Below, one piece after another: positions 25,669-33,185 of a DNA stretch of 39,278 nt; position 1 is the first letter of the stretch, and each line of letters opens with the position of its first letter. The stretch is taken from contig JAKAXU010000001.1 of the NCBI GenBank assembly GCA_021816455.1, positions 205,518-244,795 of the forward strand. Direction: 5' to 3'. The position numbers and the translations under genes are program-made. A model generated the notes under the pieces. That model saw nothing but the letters and a program-made list of their open reading frames with translations, searched no databases and was not told the origin of the DNA. The DNA is from Acidobacteriota bacterium. GTDB lineage: Bacteria > Acidobacteriota > Terriglobia > Terriglobales > Acidobacteriaceae.

Positions 25669-26016
25669 TCATTTGCCTATTTTGGTCGTTTGGGCCTCGA
25701 CCTGACTAGTAGCGAGAAAATCTGGATTGATCTCTACGTTAGAACGCAGCTGTCCATTATTCTTGACATAGTTCGACAGAGCAAATTGGAGTAGCTTCAT
25801 AAGGTTTGAGGCTTGCTCTGGCGACAAGATGATCTTCGCTTTGGGTATTGCCGTTATTTCCGTAAACGTGGTATCTACGATCTCTCCGAACATCATCGCT
25901 ATATCGAAAGGACTCATTCCAATTCCCATAATGTTGGCATATATGGAAGGAAATTCCTTCTCCTTCCATTTAATTTCCTGACCAGTCGGTAATTTCGTTT
26001 GCTGCTTTTCCATCAT
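25669..26016 (-). CDS. DUF3467-like small protein, third gene of a toxin-antitoxin operon
   Basis: 115 residues. The stretch FPSIYANIMGIGMSPFDIAM, then KAKIILSPEQASNLMKLLQF and a closing SNYVKNNGQLR resemble the DUF3467 pattern (Y-A-N, a phage-like first beta-strand, then ILSPE-x-A and a C-terminal helix). That assignment is from memory and tentative. DUF3467 has no established function. Its ATG overlaps the stop of the XRE antitoxin by 4 nt, so it is coupled to it. Codon use is AT-rich like its two neighbours and unlike the flanking chromosome. It could assist antitoxin folding, act as a second regulator or be a passenger. Confidence 0.6.
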   Translation of the reverse strand: MMEKQQTKLPTGQEIKWKEKEFPSIYANIMGIGMSPFDIAMMFGEIVDTTFTEITAIPKAKIILSPEQASNLMKLLQFALSNYVKNNGQLRSNVEINPDFLATSQVEAQTTKIGK

Positions 26017-26555
26017 GCCACCTTGCTTTCTTGTTCCGGGTAATTCGCCGGAGATACCATGCTATGATAAGTTACTGCAGTAAACTCAGATTGGCTCGTG
26101 GACACAACTGGGACAGCAACTTGGGTAGGCAAATGAAGCTCATAGTACAGGACTCGCTTCTCATGTCTGCCGGAAATCTCTTCTTCTTCAAAACTTGGAA
26201 CCGCTAGTGCTTCGGGGCGAATGCCCTCATCCATGTATGGCGTAGCACTCAACCAATCGACATACTGACTAAAGGGAACTAACCTCACTACAAGAGCCAC
26301 ATCCAGCGCATCAGCAATTCTCTTGAGCGAGCTGATTGTCTGTTTTCCATATTCGGGAGATTCAAGACGCGATAGGTTGTTCTGCGTCATTCCAGCCGCA
26401 CTCGCCAAGTCAGCTTGCGTCATTTTTCGGCTTTCGCGTGTGGCACAAATCTGATAGGCAATACCTTTGGCTAGGTTCGACTCAACTAGGCGCGACCTTG
26501 CCTCTTTGCCCCGCCTAATTCTTTCAAGAAGTCCGCTTTTCGATAACAAACTCAT
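26013..26555 (-). CDS. XRE-family helix-turn-helix protein, probable antitoxin
   Basis: 180 residues. The HTH (about 30-90) reads AYQICATRESRKMTQADLAS then AAGMTQNNLSRLESPEYGKQ and TISSLKRIADALDVALVVRL, a clear Cro/CI-type fold. The C-terminal 85 residues (from PFSQYVDWLS) have no domain I recognise and could be the toxin-binding or stress-sensing part. It starts inside the toxin gene: 26524-26555 is shared, a 32-nt overlap. The gene order toxin, antitoxin is that of HigBA. It probably represses the operon through the inverted repeat at 26938-26953, but that is inference. Confidence 0.8.
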   Translation of the reverse strand: MSLLSKSGLLERIRRGKEARSRLVESNLAKGIAYQICATRESRKMTQADLASAAGMTQNNLSRLESPEYGKQTISSLKRIADALDVALVVRLVPFSQYVDWLSATPYMDEGIRPEALAVPSFEEEEISGRHEKRVLYYELHLPTQVAVPVVSTSQSEFTAVTYHSMVSPANYPEQESKVA

Positions 26556-26934
26556 GTGTACTTGCCCTTCCTTGATCTAGCAGTTTGAGTCGATCACGTG
26601 CGCTGTTCTTTCCGTGTTTATCGTTCCGGACCTTCTTTTCTTCATTTCCATAAATCAGAATGAAGCGCCCACGCTGGCGCGGATCCCAAACTCCGTAAAT
26701 CCGAATCCAACGGTTCTTCTTGCTCGCCTTACATCCAATCTCATGGAGAGGTGAATCCACCTTGTCAAATTCGGGTCGCTTCCATTGCGTTGGAGGGATG
26801 CTGGCAAGGTAATTGAGCGTGTCCTTGATTTCATCCCGTTCTTCTTCTTGAAGACCGTCATACCACTCCTGAACGAGTTCTCCGCCAGCTTCGCTGACGT
26901 ACCCCGCGAACGAACATGGGACCAGCTTGTCCAT
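26524..26934 (-). CDS. RelE/HigB-like toxin
   Basis: 136 residues. Features of the HigB/Gp49 type of RelE toxins: an N-terminal helix pair (LVQEWYDGLQEEERDEIKDT), then PEFDKVDSPLHEIGCKASKK, the core strands NRWIRIYGVWDPRQRGRFIL, then IYGNEEKKVRNDKHGKNSAR with the basic helix that contacts mRNA or ribosome. Members cleave mRNA on the ribosome. Several Lys/Arg residues in the C-terminal half match the family's catalytic basic residues, but exact sites are not assigned. It overlaps the antitoxin gene by 32 nt and is first in the operon. The weak ribosome site (TTGAGATAC) may keep toxin levels low. Confidence 0.72.
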   Translation of the reverse strand: MDKLVPCSFAGYVSEAGGELVQEWYDGLQEEERDEIKDTLNYLASIPPTQWKRPEFDKVDSPLHEIGCKASKKNRWIRIYGVWDPRQRGRFILIYGNEEKKVRNDKHGKNSARDRLKLLDQGRASTHEFVIEKRTS

Positions 26935-26937
26935 AGT

Positions 26938-26953
26938 ATCTCAAAAAAGAGAT
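26938..26953 (-). promoter_or_regulatory. Inverted repeat just upstream of the toxin start
   Basis: ATCTC, six A's, GAGAT, lying 3 nt before the toxin ATG on the minus strand. It is well placed for an autorepression operator or for an mRNA hairpin masking the start. Five-bp arms are short, so the call is tentative. Confidence 0.35.
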
Positions 26954-27147
26954 TTGTCGTACAATTTTCCAACCAAGCTAATCTAGATATCCCTGTCGCG
27001 GCAATAATATCTTTTAACAATCTCATATCTGAGTCAGGAGCATATTCCTCCTGATTGATTATTGCTTCTTTATGGACCCCAGTGGGGGTGGGTGGTATTT
27101 TGCTCATGTCCTTGATTCGGATTGGCTTGCGTAGATTTCGCGGAATT

Positions 27148-27711
27148 TCATTTTTTGTATCCAATTGACTCCATTGGGTTTGGAGAGTTTTCGTAATTTG
27201 TATCCTGATCTTGAGCCGGATCGGATTCCTGCCCTTTGCGATAGGGGCCGCGCCGACGCGTTTCACGCTTCTCCTCATGCTTCTGGACCACACGCTGGTT
27301 GCTTTGAGCAACCTGGGCGGCGTAGAGCAGGCGCGCGCCTTTTTCCGGCGCGATGATGTCGTTGGCGATACCGTAGCCAACACAGGCGATGAAGTCGCCG
27401 ATGGATTCGGCTCCTGTGAGCGGCGGAAGCGCGCTGAGCCATGCGGCCTGCCCGAGTCGACGCGCCTCCGGCCGGGGAGTGTGTTTGCGCATCTGCTCAA
27501 AGTAAGTGGTGTTGAAGGCAGCGGCACAGAAGCAGAGGGCTACGTGATGGGCCGAGGTTCCACGAAGCTGAATGCAGTGCTCGTCGCCACGATTCTCCAG
27601 GATGCGCTGCACAACTTCGATGAAGCGCTTTTTGTCTTCCAAAGTGGCACCAGGCCGGGCGATCCCTTGTTTCAAGCGCTCCATCTCCGCCAGGAGTTTC
27701 TCTTCTGTCAT
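27148..27711 (-). CDS. Conserved hypothetical protein of unknown function
   Basis: 187 residues from the ATG at 27711. GGAGG lies 7 nt upstream, which fixes the start; the frame is open back to 27816 but crosses a terminator-like hairpin. The N-terminal half is helical and charged (EEKLLAEMERLKQGIARPGA). A cysteine-containing centre (HCIQLRGTSAHHVALCFCAA) follows, then NTTYFEQMRKHTPRPEARRL. The C-terminus is Lys/Arg-rich (EEKRETRRRGPYRKGQES) and probably binds nucleic acid. I do not recognise the family. It has genomic-type GC, unlike the toxin-antitoxin patch beside it, so it may be a neighbour rather than part of that island. The space 26954-27147 before it holds no convincing gene. Confidence 0.6.
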   Translation of the reverse strand: MTEEKLLAEMERLKQGIARPGATLEDKKRFIEVVQRILENRGDEHCIQLRGTSAHHVALCFCAAAFNTTYFEQMRKHTPRPEARRLGQAAWLSALPPLTGAESIGDFIACVGYGIANDIIAPEKGARLLYAAQVAQSNQRVVQKHEEKRETRRRGPYRKGQESDPAQDQDTNYENSPNPMESIGYKK

Positions 27712-27723
27712 GCTGATCCCTCC

Positions 27724-27758
27724 AAAAAGAAACGGCCCGCCTGCTGAGCAGACGGACC
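27724..27758 (-). terminator. Terminator-like hairpin in the leader of the 27148-27711 gene
   Basis: On the minus strand an 11-bp stem (27734-27744 with 27748-27758, two G-U pairs) has a 3-nt loop and is followed by TTTCTTTTT. The T-tract ends 5 nt before the gene's GGAGG. It has all parts of an intrinsic terminator but sits just ahead of a start codon, so it is either an attenuator or the end of a vanished upstream gene. Confidence 0.65.
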
Positions 27759-27825
27759 GCGTTGGAACCAGTATGCCAGAAAAGCAAATAATTCCCTGCA
27801 CCATTGCATAGAGCATCCGCGCGGC

Positions 27826-27948
27826 TCACGCCGCGCCACGGAATTCTGCTGTGCTCCCGCTGCGGGGTGGAGGTGCTGCGGAGAGGACAGATGTGGAGGC
27901 CGCAAGAAGAAAAACAGAAAAGAATCCAGCGACAACGCGTTTGAGCAT
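27826..27948 (-). CDS. Short secreted peptide or truncated remnant with a signal peptide
   Basis: 40 residues. MLKRVVAGFFSVFLLAASTS ends in VLSAAPPP, a strong signal peptide pattern with cleavage near Ser-Ala-Ala. Only about 17 residues follow before the stop, so it is either a very small exported peptide or the 5' stump of a larger gene that was cut. No clear ribosome site was seen. It lies between the unknown gene and the LysR remnant, in a stretch that looks rearranged. A chance signal-like frame cannot be ruled out. Confidence 0.35.
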   Translation of the reverse strand: MLKRVVAGFFSVFLLAASTSVLSAAPPPRSGSTAEFRGAA

Positions 27949-28044
27949 AGATTGGAGACAGCTTGATCTCTGAGGTGGAGCAGGAAAACTTCGACGGCGG
28001 TGCAGGATACCCGACTGGAGGCGATGACGCTCTATGAAGGATGA

Positions 28045-28332
28045 GCTGCTGGTGAAGTATGTGCGGTTGCGAAAGAGGATCAACCACTTTTCCATGCGCA
28101 CGACGTGAGGCCAAAGGCAGCGATGGAGCTGGAGTCGAGCGAGTTGCTGAAACGTCTAATTCAGGCAGGGGTGGGGATCGGATTTCTGCCGGAGTCGAAT
28201 GTGAGGGCGGATGTGGACTCGGGCGCTTTGAAGACAATGCGCGTGCAGGGGATGCGGGTGCATCGGGAACTGGCGCTGGTCTATCGCACGAACAAGATTC
28301 TGACCCGAGCCACACAGCGTTTCCGGAGGTAG
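28045..28332 (+). pseudogene. LysR-family regulator, C-terminal fragment
   Basis: One open frame from a stop at 28042 to a stop at 28332. It has no start codon worth using and no HTH. FHAHDVRPKAAMELESSE, LLKRLIQAGVGIGFLPESNV, and RVHRELALVYRTNKILTRAT are the second half of a LysR substrate-binding domain, in the right order. The N-terminal 200 residues, including the DNA-binding domain, are absent, so it is a truncated remnant. The preceding sequence up to 27949 is not coding. Confidence 0.65.
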
Positions 28333-28412
28333 CGACAGAGGGGACACCGCACTCGGCAGCGGTGGTGATGCGACGCAAAGCGTGAAGCCCAGGGGGTGGG
28401 AGGGGTTGGACG

Positions 28413-29483
28413 ATGAGGACGAGCGTGAGATGGTGGATGGCAATGGTGGTTGTCCTGACGACGGCCACGGGACTGACGGCGACGATGACGGCGGCGCGGT
28501 TGTCCATTGGACAGCCGCCGGGAGCGGAGCAGGAGTTTCCAGCGAAGACCGGCTTGCCGGGCGTGCAGCGTCCGGTGGAGGCACTGGCACCGACGGAGGA
28601 GTTTGCGGTGGAAGGACAGCCAGACTGGATGGCTGTGACGCCGGACGGAGTGTGGGTGACAAGCTCGAGCGCCAACCAGGTGGTGCGACTGAATTCGCGG
28701 ACAAACACGGTGGACCGCGTGGTGACGGTGGCGAAGCCGTGTTCGGGACTTGCGACGGGATTTGGCGGGCTGTGGATTCCCAGTTGCGGCGAGCATAAGC
28801 TGGTGGAGGTGAATGAGGATACGGGCGCAGCGTGGCGCGAGGTGGCGGTGGGACCAGCGGACTCCGAAGGCGGAGTGACGACGGGCGCGGGGAGCGTGTG
28901 GATGGTGAGCGCAGCGGAGCAAGATGCAGCCGGATCGGCTGTGTCGGAGCAAACGCGGCCGACAGTGCCGGTGGTGCTGAACCGGATCGATCCGCTGAAG
29001 GGCGTGGTGGTGGCGCGGATTGCGCTGCCGGAGGGGTCGTATAACCCATTGTTTGCGGCGGGGATGGTTTGGGTGACGAGCAATCGCGGCAATGTGCTGG
29101 TGCGCGTGGACCCGAAGACGAACCAGGTGGTGGGCACAACGCCGACGGGGAAGATGCCGCGCTTTCTTACTTATGGAGCCAGAAGCGTGTGGACGCTGAA
29201 CCAGGGAGACGGAACGGTGACGCGCGTGGACGCGCGGACGGGCAAGGCGCTGGCGACGATCGAGGCGGGAATTCCGGGACAGGGCGGGGAGATTACGTTC
29301 GGGGCGGGATCGGTGTGGGCGACGGTCTTCGGATACCCGATTACGCGGATCAACGCCAAAACGAATCGAGTGACGGAGCAGTGGACGGGCGCGGGCGGCG
29401 ACAGCATTCGCGTGGCGCACGGGTCAGTGTGGCTGACCTATCAGATGGAAGCGAAGGTGGCGCGGATTCCAGTACCGGAGTAG
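28413..29483 (+). CDS. Exported beta-propeller protein (YVTN/Vgb-like)
   Basis: 356 residues. A signal peptide at the N-terminus (WWMAMVVVLTTATGLTATMT) is followed by about seven repeats of the pattern GVWVTSSSANQVVRLNSRTN, GLWIPSCGEHKLVEVNEDTG, SVWATVFGYPITRINAKTNR: a WD-like strand pattern typical of seven-bladed YVTN or virginiamycin-lyase-like propellers. Its catalytic status is unclear; Vgb's active-site His/Glu residues were not located. GGGAGGGG lies 7 nt before the ATG. Very high GC and strong codon bias contrast with the low-GC cassette to the left and the lower-GC region to the right. It is alone in its transcript as far as seen. Confidence 0.75.
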   Translation: MRTSVRWWMAMVVVLTTATGLTATMTAARLSIGQPPGAEQEFPAKTGLPGVQRPVEALAPTEEFAVEGQPDWMAVTPDGVWVTSSSANQVVRLNSRTNTVDRVVTVAKPCSGLATGFGGLWIPSCGEHKLVEVNEDTGAAWREVAVGPADSEGGVTTGAGSVWMVSAAEQDAAGSAVSEQTRPTVPVVLNRIDPLKGVVVARIALPEGSYNPLFAAGMVWVTSNRGNVLVRVDPKTNQVVGTTPTGKMPRFLTYGARSVWTLNQGDGTVTRVDARTGKALATIEAGIPGQGGEITFGAGSVWATVFGYPITRINAKTNRVTEQWTGAGGDSIRVAHGSVWLTYQMEAKVARIPVPE

Positions 29484-29795
29484 TGAGGGCAATTCACGGA
29501 TAAGTACTGAGAACCTGTCCCATAGTGCCTCCTTTTCGCGTTCAGAAAAGTATGCACCATCAAATGCCGGGACTAAACGACCTAACAACGCGGTAGTCGG
29601 TATTATCCTCGGCATCGACAACTACTCCGAAGTCCACACAAACGGAATGGCGTTGCTGAGACACGGCCTACACCTACTGGTCTCGATTGAACAGAAGTCG
29701 ATTTGCACTTGAATGATGATGAAGTGGTTGTGCCTTTTTTCGGCGAGTCTGACAGATTGGCAAAGCGATCAACCCTTGAAAGAGATACGACCCAA
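29484..29795. other. Intergenic stretch before the Crp/Fnr gene
   Basis: Lower GC than the gene on its left. No gene is convincing. A 43-codon frame (29584-29712) reads GIILGIDNYSEVHTNGMALL, which vaguely recalls the start of a caspase-like domain, but it has no start codon. TTG codons at 29703 and 29709 open the Crp/Fnr frame early but lack a ribosome site. Confidence 0.35.
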
Positions 29796-30488
29796 GTGAC
29801 CAACGAGATTCCCCCCTTTGATTTTCTGAAATTTCTAGAGCAGGTCAAGTTTCCGCGCAGAGTCATTGCCTTCAAACAGAAGGAGAACCTTTTCACTCAA
29901 GGGGACCGAGAGGACTCGGTGTTTTATCTACAGAGTGGCCATGCAAAGATTTCCGTGGTGTCTCACAAAGGCAAAGAGGCTACGATCACCCTCGTGGCAG
30001 CAGGAGATTTTGTTGGCGAGGAAGCGCTGGCGCCGGCCCATGGACTGCGGCTATCAACCGCCACCGCTCTGGAGTCATGCACCTCTCTCAGGATCAACCG
30101 AGGAGTGATGATAAGGCTGTTGCATGACGAGCCTGGTTTCGCGGGTTTCTTCTGGAGGTTTTTGCTTGAACGCGGGATGAAGACACAGGCCGACCTTGTG
30201 GATCACCTCTTCAATTCAAGCGAAAAGCGACTGGCTAGGATTCTTCTCATATTGTCGGGAATAGGCAGGCCGGGTGCACGGGTAGTCTTCCTGCCGCATA
30301 TTTCGCAGCAGACACTGGCGGATATGGTCGGGACGACGCGGTCTCGCGTGAGCTTCTTCATGAATCGTTTTCGCAAGCTTGGTTTAATCAGCTACGACAG
30401 ACGCAAGCGCATCCAGGTCCATAGGTCGATGCTCAAGGTCTTGCTACTCGATCAGTCGCACCAGCGGGAGCCTGTGGACTTGCTATGA
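29796..30488 (+). CDS. Crp/Fnr-family transcriptional regulator
   Basis: 230 residues from a GTG at 29796 (AAAGAGA at 29779-29785, about 10 nt upstream). The cNMP-binding-type sensor (about 10-120) reads FTQGDREDSVFYLQSGHAKI and AAGDFVGEEALAPAHGLRLS. The dimer helix follows, then NSSEKRLARILLILSGIGR. The Crp-type HTH is ISQQTLADMVGTTRSRVSFF with MNRFRKLGLISY. There are no FNR-like N-terminal cysteines, so a 4Fe-4S oxygen sensor of E. coli FNR type is unlikely. A 260-residue version from TTG 29703 is possible. It precedes a hemerythrin/iron-sulfur/radical SAM cluster, which suggests redox or nitrosative regulation. Convergent with the lipoprotein gene. Confidence 0.82.
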   Translation: MTNEIPPFDFLKFLEQVKFPRRVIAFKQKENLFTQGDREDSVFYLQSGHAKISVVSHKGKEATITLVAAGDFVGEEALAPAHGLRLSTATALESCTSLRINRGVMIRLLHDEPGFAGFFWRFLLERGMKTQADLVDHLFNSSEKRLARILLILSGIGRPGARVVFLPHISQQTLADMVGTTRSRVSFFMNRFRKLGLISYDRRKRIQVHRSMLKVLLLDQSHQREPVDLL

Positions 30489-30588
30489 GTGCGCTGGCTG
30501 GTTGATTAACCGGGGGCAGGATGGGCAATTGGGGAAGCAGTGCAGCCACAACAAGAAAGTGATCCATCGACCCGGCCAGTTGAGGCGC

Positions 30589-31662
30589 TTACCAGCGATA
30601 GATGGTCAGGTTATCCAGGTACACCGTTGATCCGCCCGAAGCTCCCAGACCATCCACCTGAAACTGGGTTTGCACTACCCCGACCTGCCAACCCAGCGCG
30701 AATGATGACGGCACCGTGGCGTTGATCACTTGCTCGTTGCCATCCAGCCATACGGAGTGATAAGTCACATTACCGGAGTTATCGCGCGAATAGCTGATCT
30801 GAACGTGATGCCAGGCGTTCGTCCGCCAGTTTGACACGCTGCAGGGTTGCGAGGATCTCACCCATTTGACCCCTGCGCCGCTGTATTCCCACGTTTGGGA
30901 ATAGCCGCTGCACTGGAAGCCGTAGATAACGGTTTGACCGTTCTCTGTGACCTGATTGGAATCGAGTTCAAGATTAGCAATCGTGCTTCCGGCGGCAATC
31001 CACACCCAGCCGTCATAGACAAAGTTCATTGAGGTTGTGTCGTTCGCGTATACCACGCTGTAGATTTCGCCGCCTGTATTTGTGTAGCTGGAGACAAATT
31101 GGCGTGAGTGGGCGCTGAACGATGGCGTGTTCACCAGGCTCGTTGCCCCAACCGATGTTCCAGGAGTGGCCGGGTCGTGGTTGAAAATCCATGTGTCAAG
31201 TTCCTGTATGTTGCTGGAAGCAGTGGCATTTGCTGGAATCACAGGGCCCGATACCGTGGGAGATTGAATGACGTAGCCTGCTTTTGCCAGGCTGCTCTTC
31301 GTATAGTTTGGAGCGACAGCAATCGCTTCAATCACCTCGGATCCACTTACCTGGATTGCGCCAGTGTATTCATTCGAGGATGTTGTGGGCACGGTGCCGT
31401 CGGTGGTGTAGTAGATTTTCGCTCCAGCTGTGGCCGCAGACAACGTCACCGTCTGCGCCGTCGTGTATATTCCGGCAGCAGGTGTGAAGACGGGCATGGC
31501 GGCTGCAGGGGCAGAACTGATGTTCTTTGACGAGGATGCGGAATGATTGACCCCGCAGCCCGTGAAAAACAAAGGGAGCAGGAAGCGAGGAAATGTCCGG
31601 AAGAACTTCCGAAGGGGGACAATAATTGAGACACTCATGGGCGCGGAGAGGATATCCCTCAT
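30589..31662 (-). CDS. Lipoprotein with chitobiase-type and concanavalin-like domains
   Basis: 357 residues from the ATG at 31662 (GAGG 8 nt upstream). The signal is FRTFPRFLLPLFFTGC, with the lipidated Cys near residue 36. The first domain (about 55-130, PVFTPAAGIYTTAQTVTLSA...KIYYTTDGTVPTTSSNEYTG) is a chitobiase/hexosaminidase C-terminal (CHB_HEX_C) module. The rest (about 140-357) is beta-rich with WHHVQISYSRDNSGNVTYHS and ends VYLDNLTIYRW, a laminin-G/concanavalin-like sandwich. Both modules are usually carbohydrate or surface binding; no catalytic residues were seen. It is oriented away from the radical SAM gene, sharing a divergent region with the inverted repeat at 31812-31850. Confidence 0.75.
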   Translation of the reverse strand: MRDILSAPMSVSIIVPLRKFFRTFPRFLLPLFFTGCGVNHSASSSKNISSAPAAAMPVFTPAAGIYTTAQTVTLSAATAGAKIYYTTDGTVPTTSSNEYTGAIQVSGSEVIEAIAVAPNYTKSSLAKAGYVIQSPTVSGPVIPANATASSNIQELDTWIFNHDPATPGTSVGATSLVNTPSFSAHSRQFVSSYTNTGGEIYSVVYANDTTSMNFVYDGWVWIAAGSTIANLELDSNQVTENGQTVIYGFQCSGYSQTWEYSGAGVKWVRSSQPCSVSNWRTNAWHHVQISYSRDNSGNVTYHSVWLDGNEQVINATVPSSFALGWQVGVVQTQFQVDGLGASGGSTVYLDNLTIYRW

Positions 31663-31689
31663 GGATGTACCTCGACTAAATTCGTCCGA

Positions 31690-31701
31690 GCACACAAAAT
31701 G
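31690..31701 (-). promoter_or_regulatory. 12-nt copy of the palindrome core upstream of the lipoprotein gene
   Basis: On the minus strand this reads CATTTTGTGTGC, identical to the right-hand core of the inverted repeat at 31812-31850 (31828-31839). It lies 28-39 nt before the lipoprotein ATG, a position suitable for an operator overlapping the promoter. Confidence 0.45.
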
Positions 31702-31811
31702 CGCATTCCCAATCTCTTAGCTATTGATTTGAAAATAGGTTCTATTCGATTGCCTATTTCCTTGAAATCCAGCTTAGAGATCGTCACGGGGGCGCTTGTC
31801 TCAAGACGATG

Positions 31812-31850
31812 TGAGCAGAATAGCACACATTTTGTGTGCTATTCTGCTCA
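31812..31850. promoter_or_regulatory. Perfect 18-bp inverted repeat between divergent genes
   Basis: Arms TGAGCAGAATAGCACACA and its exact complement flank a 3-nt TTT centre, with no mismatch. It lies 123 nt before the radical SAM ATG and 149 nt from the lipoprotein ATG, in a region with divergent promoters. The absence of a T-tract argues against a terminator. It is much longer than a usual Crp/Fnr or LysR site; it may bind a dimer in its central part or fold into a cruciform. Confidence 0.6.
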
Positions 31851-31973
31851 GACTTTCAGCCGCAATCCCGTTATACGCAAGAGCCGCTTGCCGAGAACCC
31901 CGGTCACTCAAAAATTTGGCAGCCTGAGACTTTGGTCACTGCATTGGGCGGATGCGAGCTGTCTCATCAATTC

Positions 31974-33122
31974 ATGAACCGGCAAATCCAAACGATCGAT
32001 TTTAACGAACAGCCATTCATCGCCATCTGGGAAGTGACCCAGGCTTGTGATCTCGCGTGTGTGCACTGCCGCGCATCCGCTCAACCGGATCGAGATCCGA
32101 TGGAGCTCAGCACAGAGGAGGGCAAACACCTGATCGACAAAATTGCGGAGTTGAAGGTTCCAGTCTTCGTGCTGACGGGAGGCGACCCAATTAAACGGCC
32201 TGACCTCTTCGAACTGATCGCCCATGCGCGCTCGGTTGGAGTCAGAGTTTCGCTCACGCCGAGCGCTACGCCTTTGCTCACGAAGGAGATTGTTGTGAGA
32301 CTAAAAGAGGCGGGGCTTGCCCGGCTTGCAGTGAGCATGGATGGCGCGAGCGCCAAAACCCACGATGCATTTCGCGGAATGAGTGGATCTTTTGCGCGGA
32401 CGCTGGATGCAGTGCGATGGGCAAACGAGATTGGCCTTCCTATACAGATCAACACCACGTTCAGCCGCAGGAATATCTCTGAGATCGACGAGATTGTCGC
32501 CTTGATGGAAAAGATGGAGATAGCCCTGTGGAGTGTCTTCTTCCTTGTCCCTACGGGACGTGGAAAGCTGGACGATTTGTTGAGTGCTGAGGAGTTCGAG
32601 TCGGTCTTTGCGAAAATTTACGGTCTATCCAAGATCGCAAGCTTTGACATCAAGACGACGGAAGCACAGCATTACCGACGCTATGTCTTGCAACAGAAGG
32701 TCGCCGAGCGAAAGTCGGGATTGGGTTTTGGAAGCGTGCATGAAAAAACCGTCGACGCGATTGGACGCGCGCCGCGTGGTCTCAATGACGGCAAGGGATT
32801 CGTCTTCATTTCGCACAAAGGCGAAGTTTTCCCAAGCGGCTTTCTTCCGCTCTCAGCGGGCAACATCCGCGAAGAGGAATTGGCCTCGATTTATCGTAAC
32901 TCGGCGGTCTTCCGCGATTTGCGCGACACGTCAAAGCTCGACGGAAAGTGCGGCTCCTGCGAATTCAAGGAGATCTGCGGAGGATCGCGTGCTCGCGCGT
33001 ACGCTGTAACCGGGAACCTGCACGCCGAAGAGCCGCGCTGCTCCTATATTCCGAAAGGCTACGCACAACCGGCACTGCAGATGAAAAGAGCAACAACGCT
33101 TCATGTTCTTCAGGGTGCATGA
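31974..33122 (+). CDS. Radical SAM/SPASM protein of the TIGR04053 type
   Basis: 382 residues from the ATG at 31974. The radical SAM cluster is Cys25, Cys29, Cys32 in TQACDLACVHCRASA. The FVLTGGDPIKRPDLF motif contacts SAM, and LAVSMDGASAKTHDAFRGMS and WSVFFLVPTGRG follow. The C-terminal SPASM region has CGSCEFKEICGGSRARAY and a later Cys for auxiliary clusters. It resembles NirJ/AhbD-like haem-modifying enzymes; I recall the TIGR04053 group as the best match, often beside Crp/Fnr and hemerythrin genes. The reaction is unknown. The ribosome site is weak and the frame extends to 31836, so the start is not certain. Hemerythrin follows 63 nt later. Confidence 0.85.
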   Translation: MNRQIQTIDFNEQPFIAIWEVTQACDLACVHCRASAQPDRDPMELSTEEGKHLIDKIAELKVPVFVLTGGDPIKRPDLFELIAHARSVGVRVSLTPSATPLLTKEIVVRLKEAGLARLAVSMDGASAKTHDAFRGMSGSFARTLDAVRWANEIGLPIQINTTFSRRNISEIDEIVALMEKMEIALWSVFFLVPTGRGKLDDLLSAEEFESVFAKIYGLSKIASFDIKTTEAQHYRRYVLQQKVAERKSGLGFGSVHEKTVDAIGRAPRGLNDGKGFVFISHKGEVFPSGFLPLSAGNIREEELASIYRNSAVFRDLRDTSKLDGKCGSCEFKEICGGSRARAYAVTGNLHAEEPRCSYIPKGYAQPALQMKRATTLHVLQGA

Positions 33123-33185
33123 GATACGCAATCGCCATCGAAATAGGCGACAATCATCAGAACTATCGAAATGGAAGGTAACTCA

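Noticed and set aside
26655..27107. Open frame starting MSKIPPTPTGVHKE on the minus strand
   Set aside because: Overlaps the toxin gene for most of its length; only the first 55 codons are free and they match no family I know. It could be a fragment of a disrupted gene.
27497..29137. 546-codon open frame on the minus strand
   Set aside because: Ser/Pro/Thr-rich shadow of the propeller gene; crosses the LysR remnant and several unrelated elements.
29584..29712. Frame with GIILGIDNYS resembling the start of a caspase-like domain
   Set aside because: Only 43 codons, no start codon, and no catalytic His or Cys downstream.
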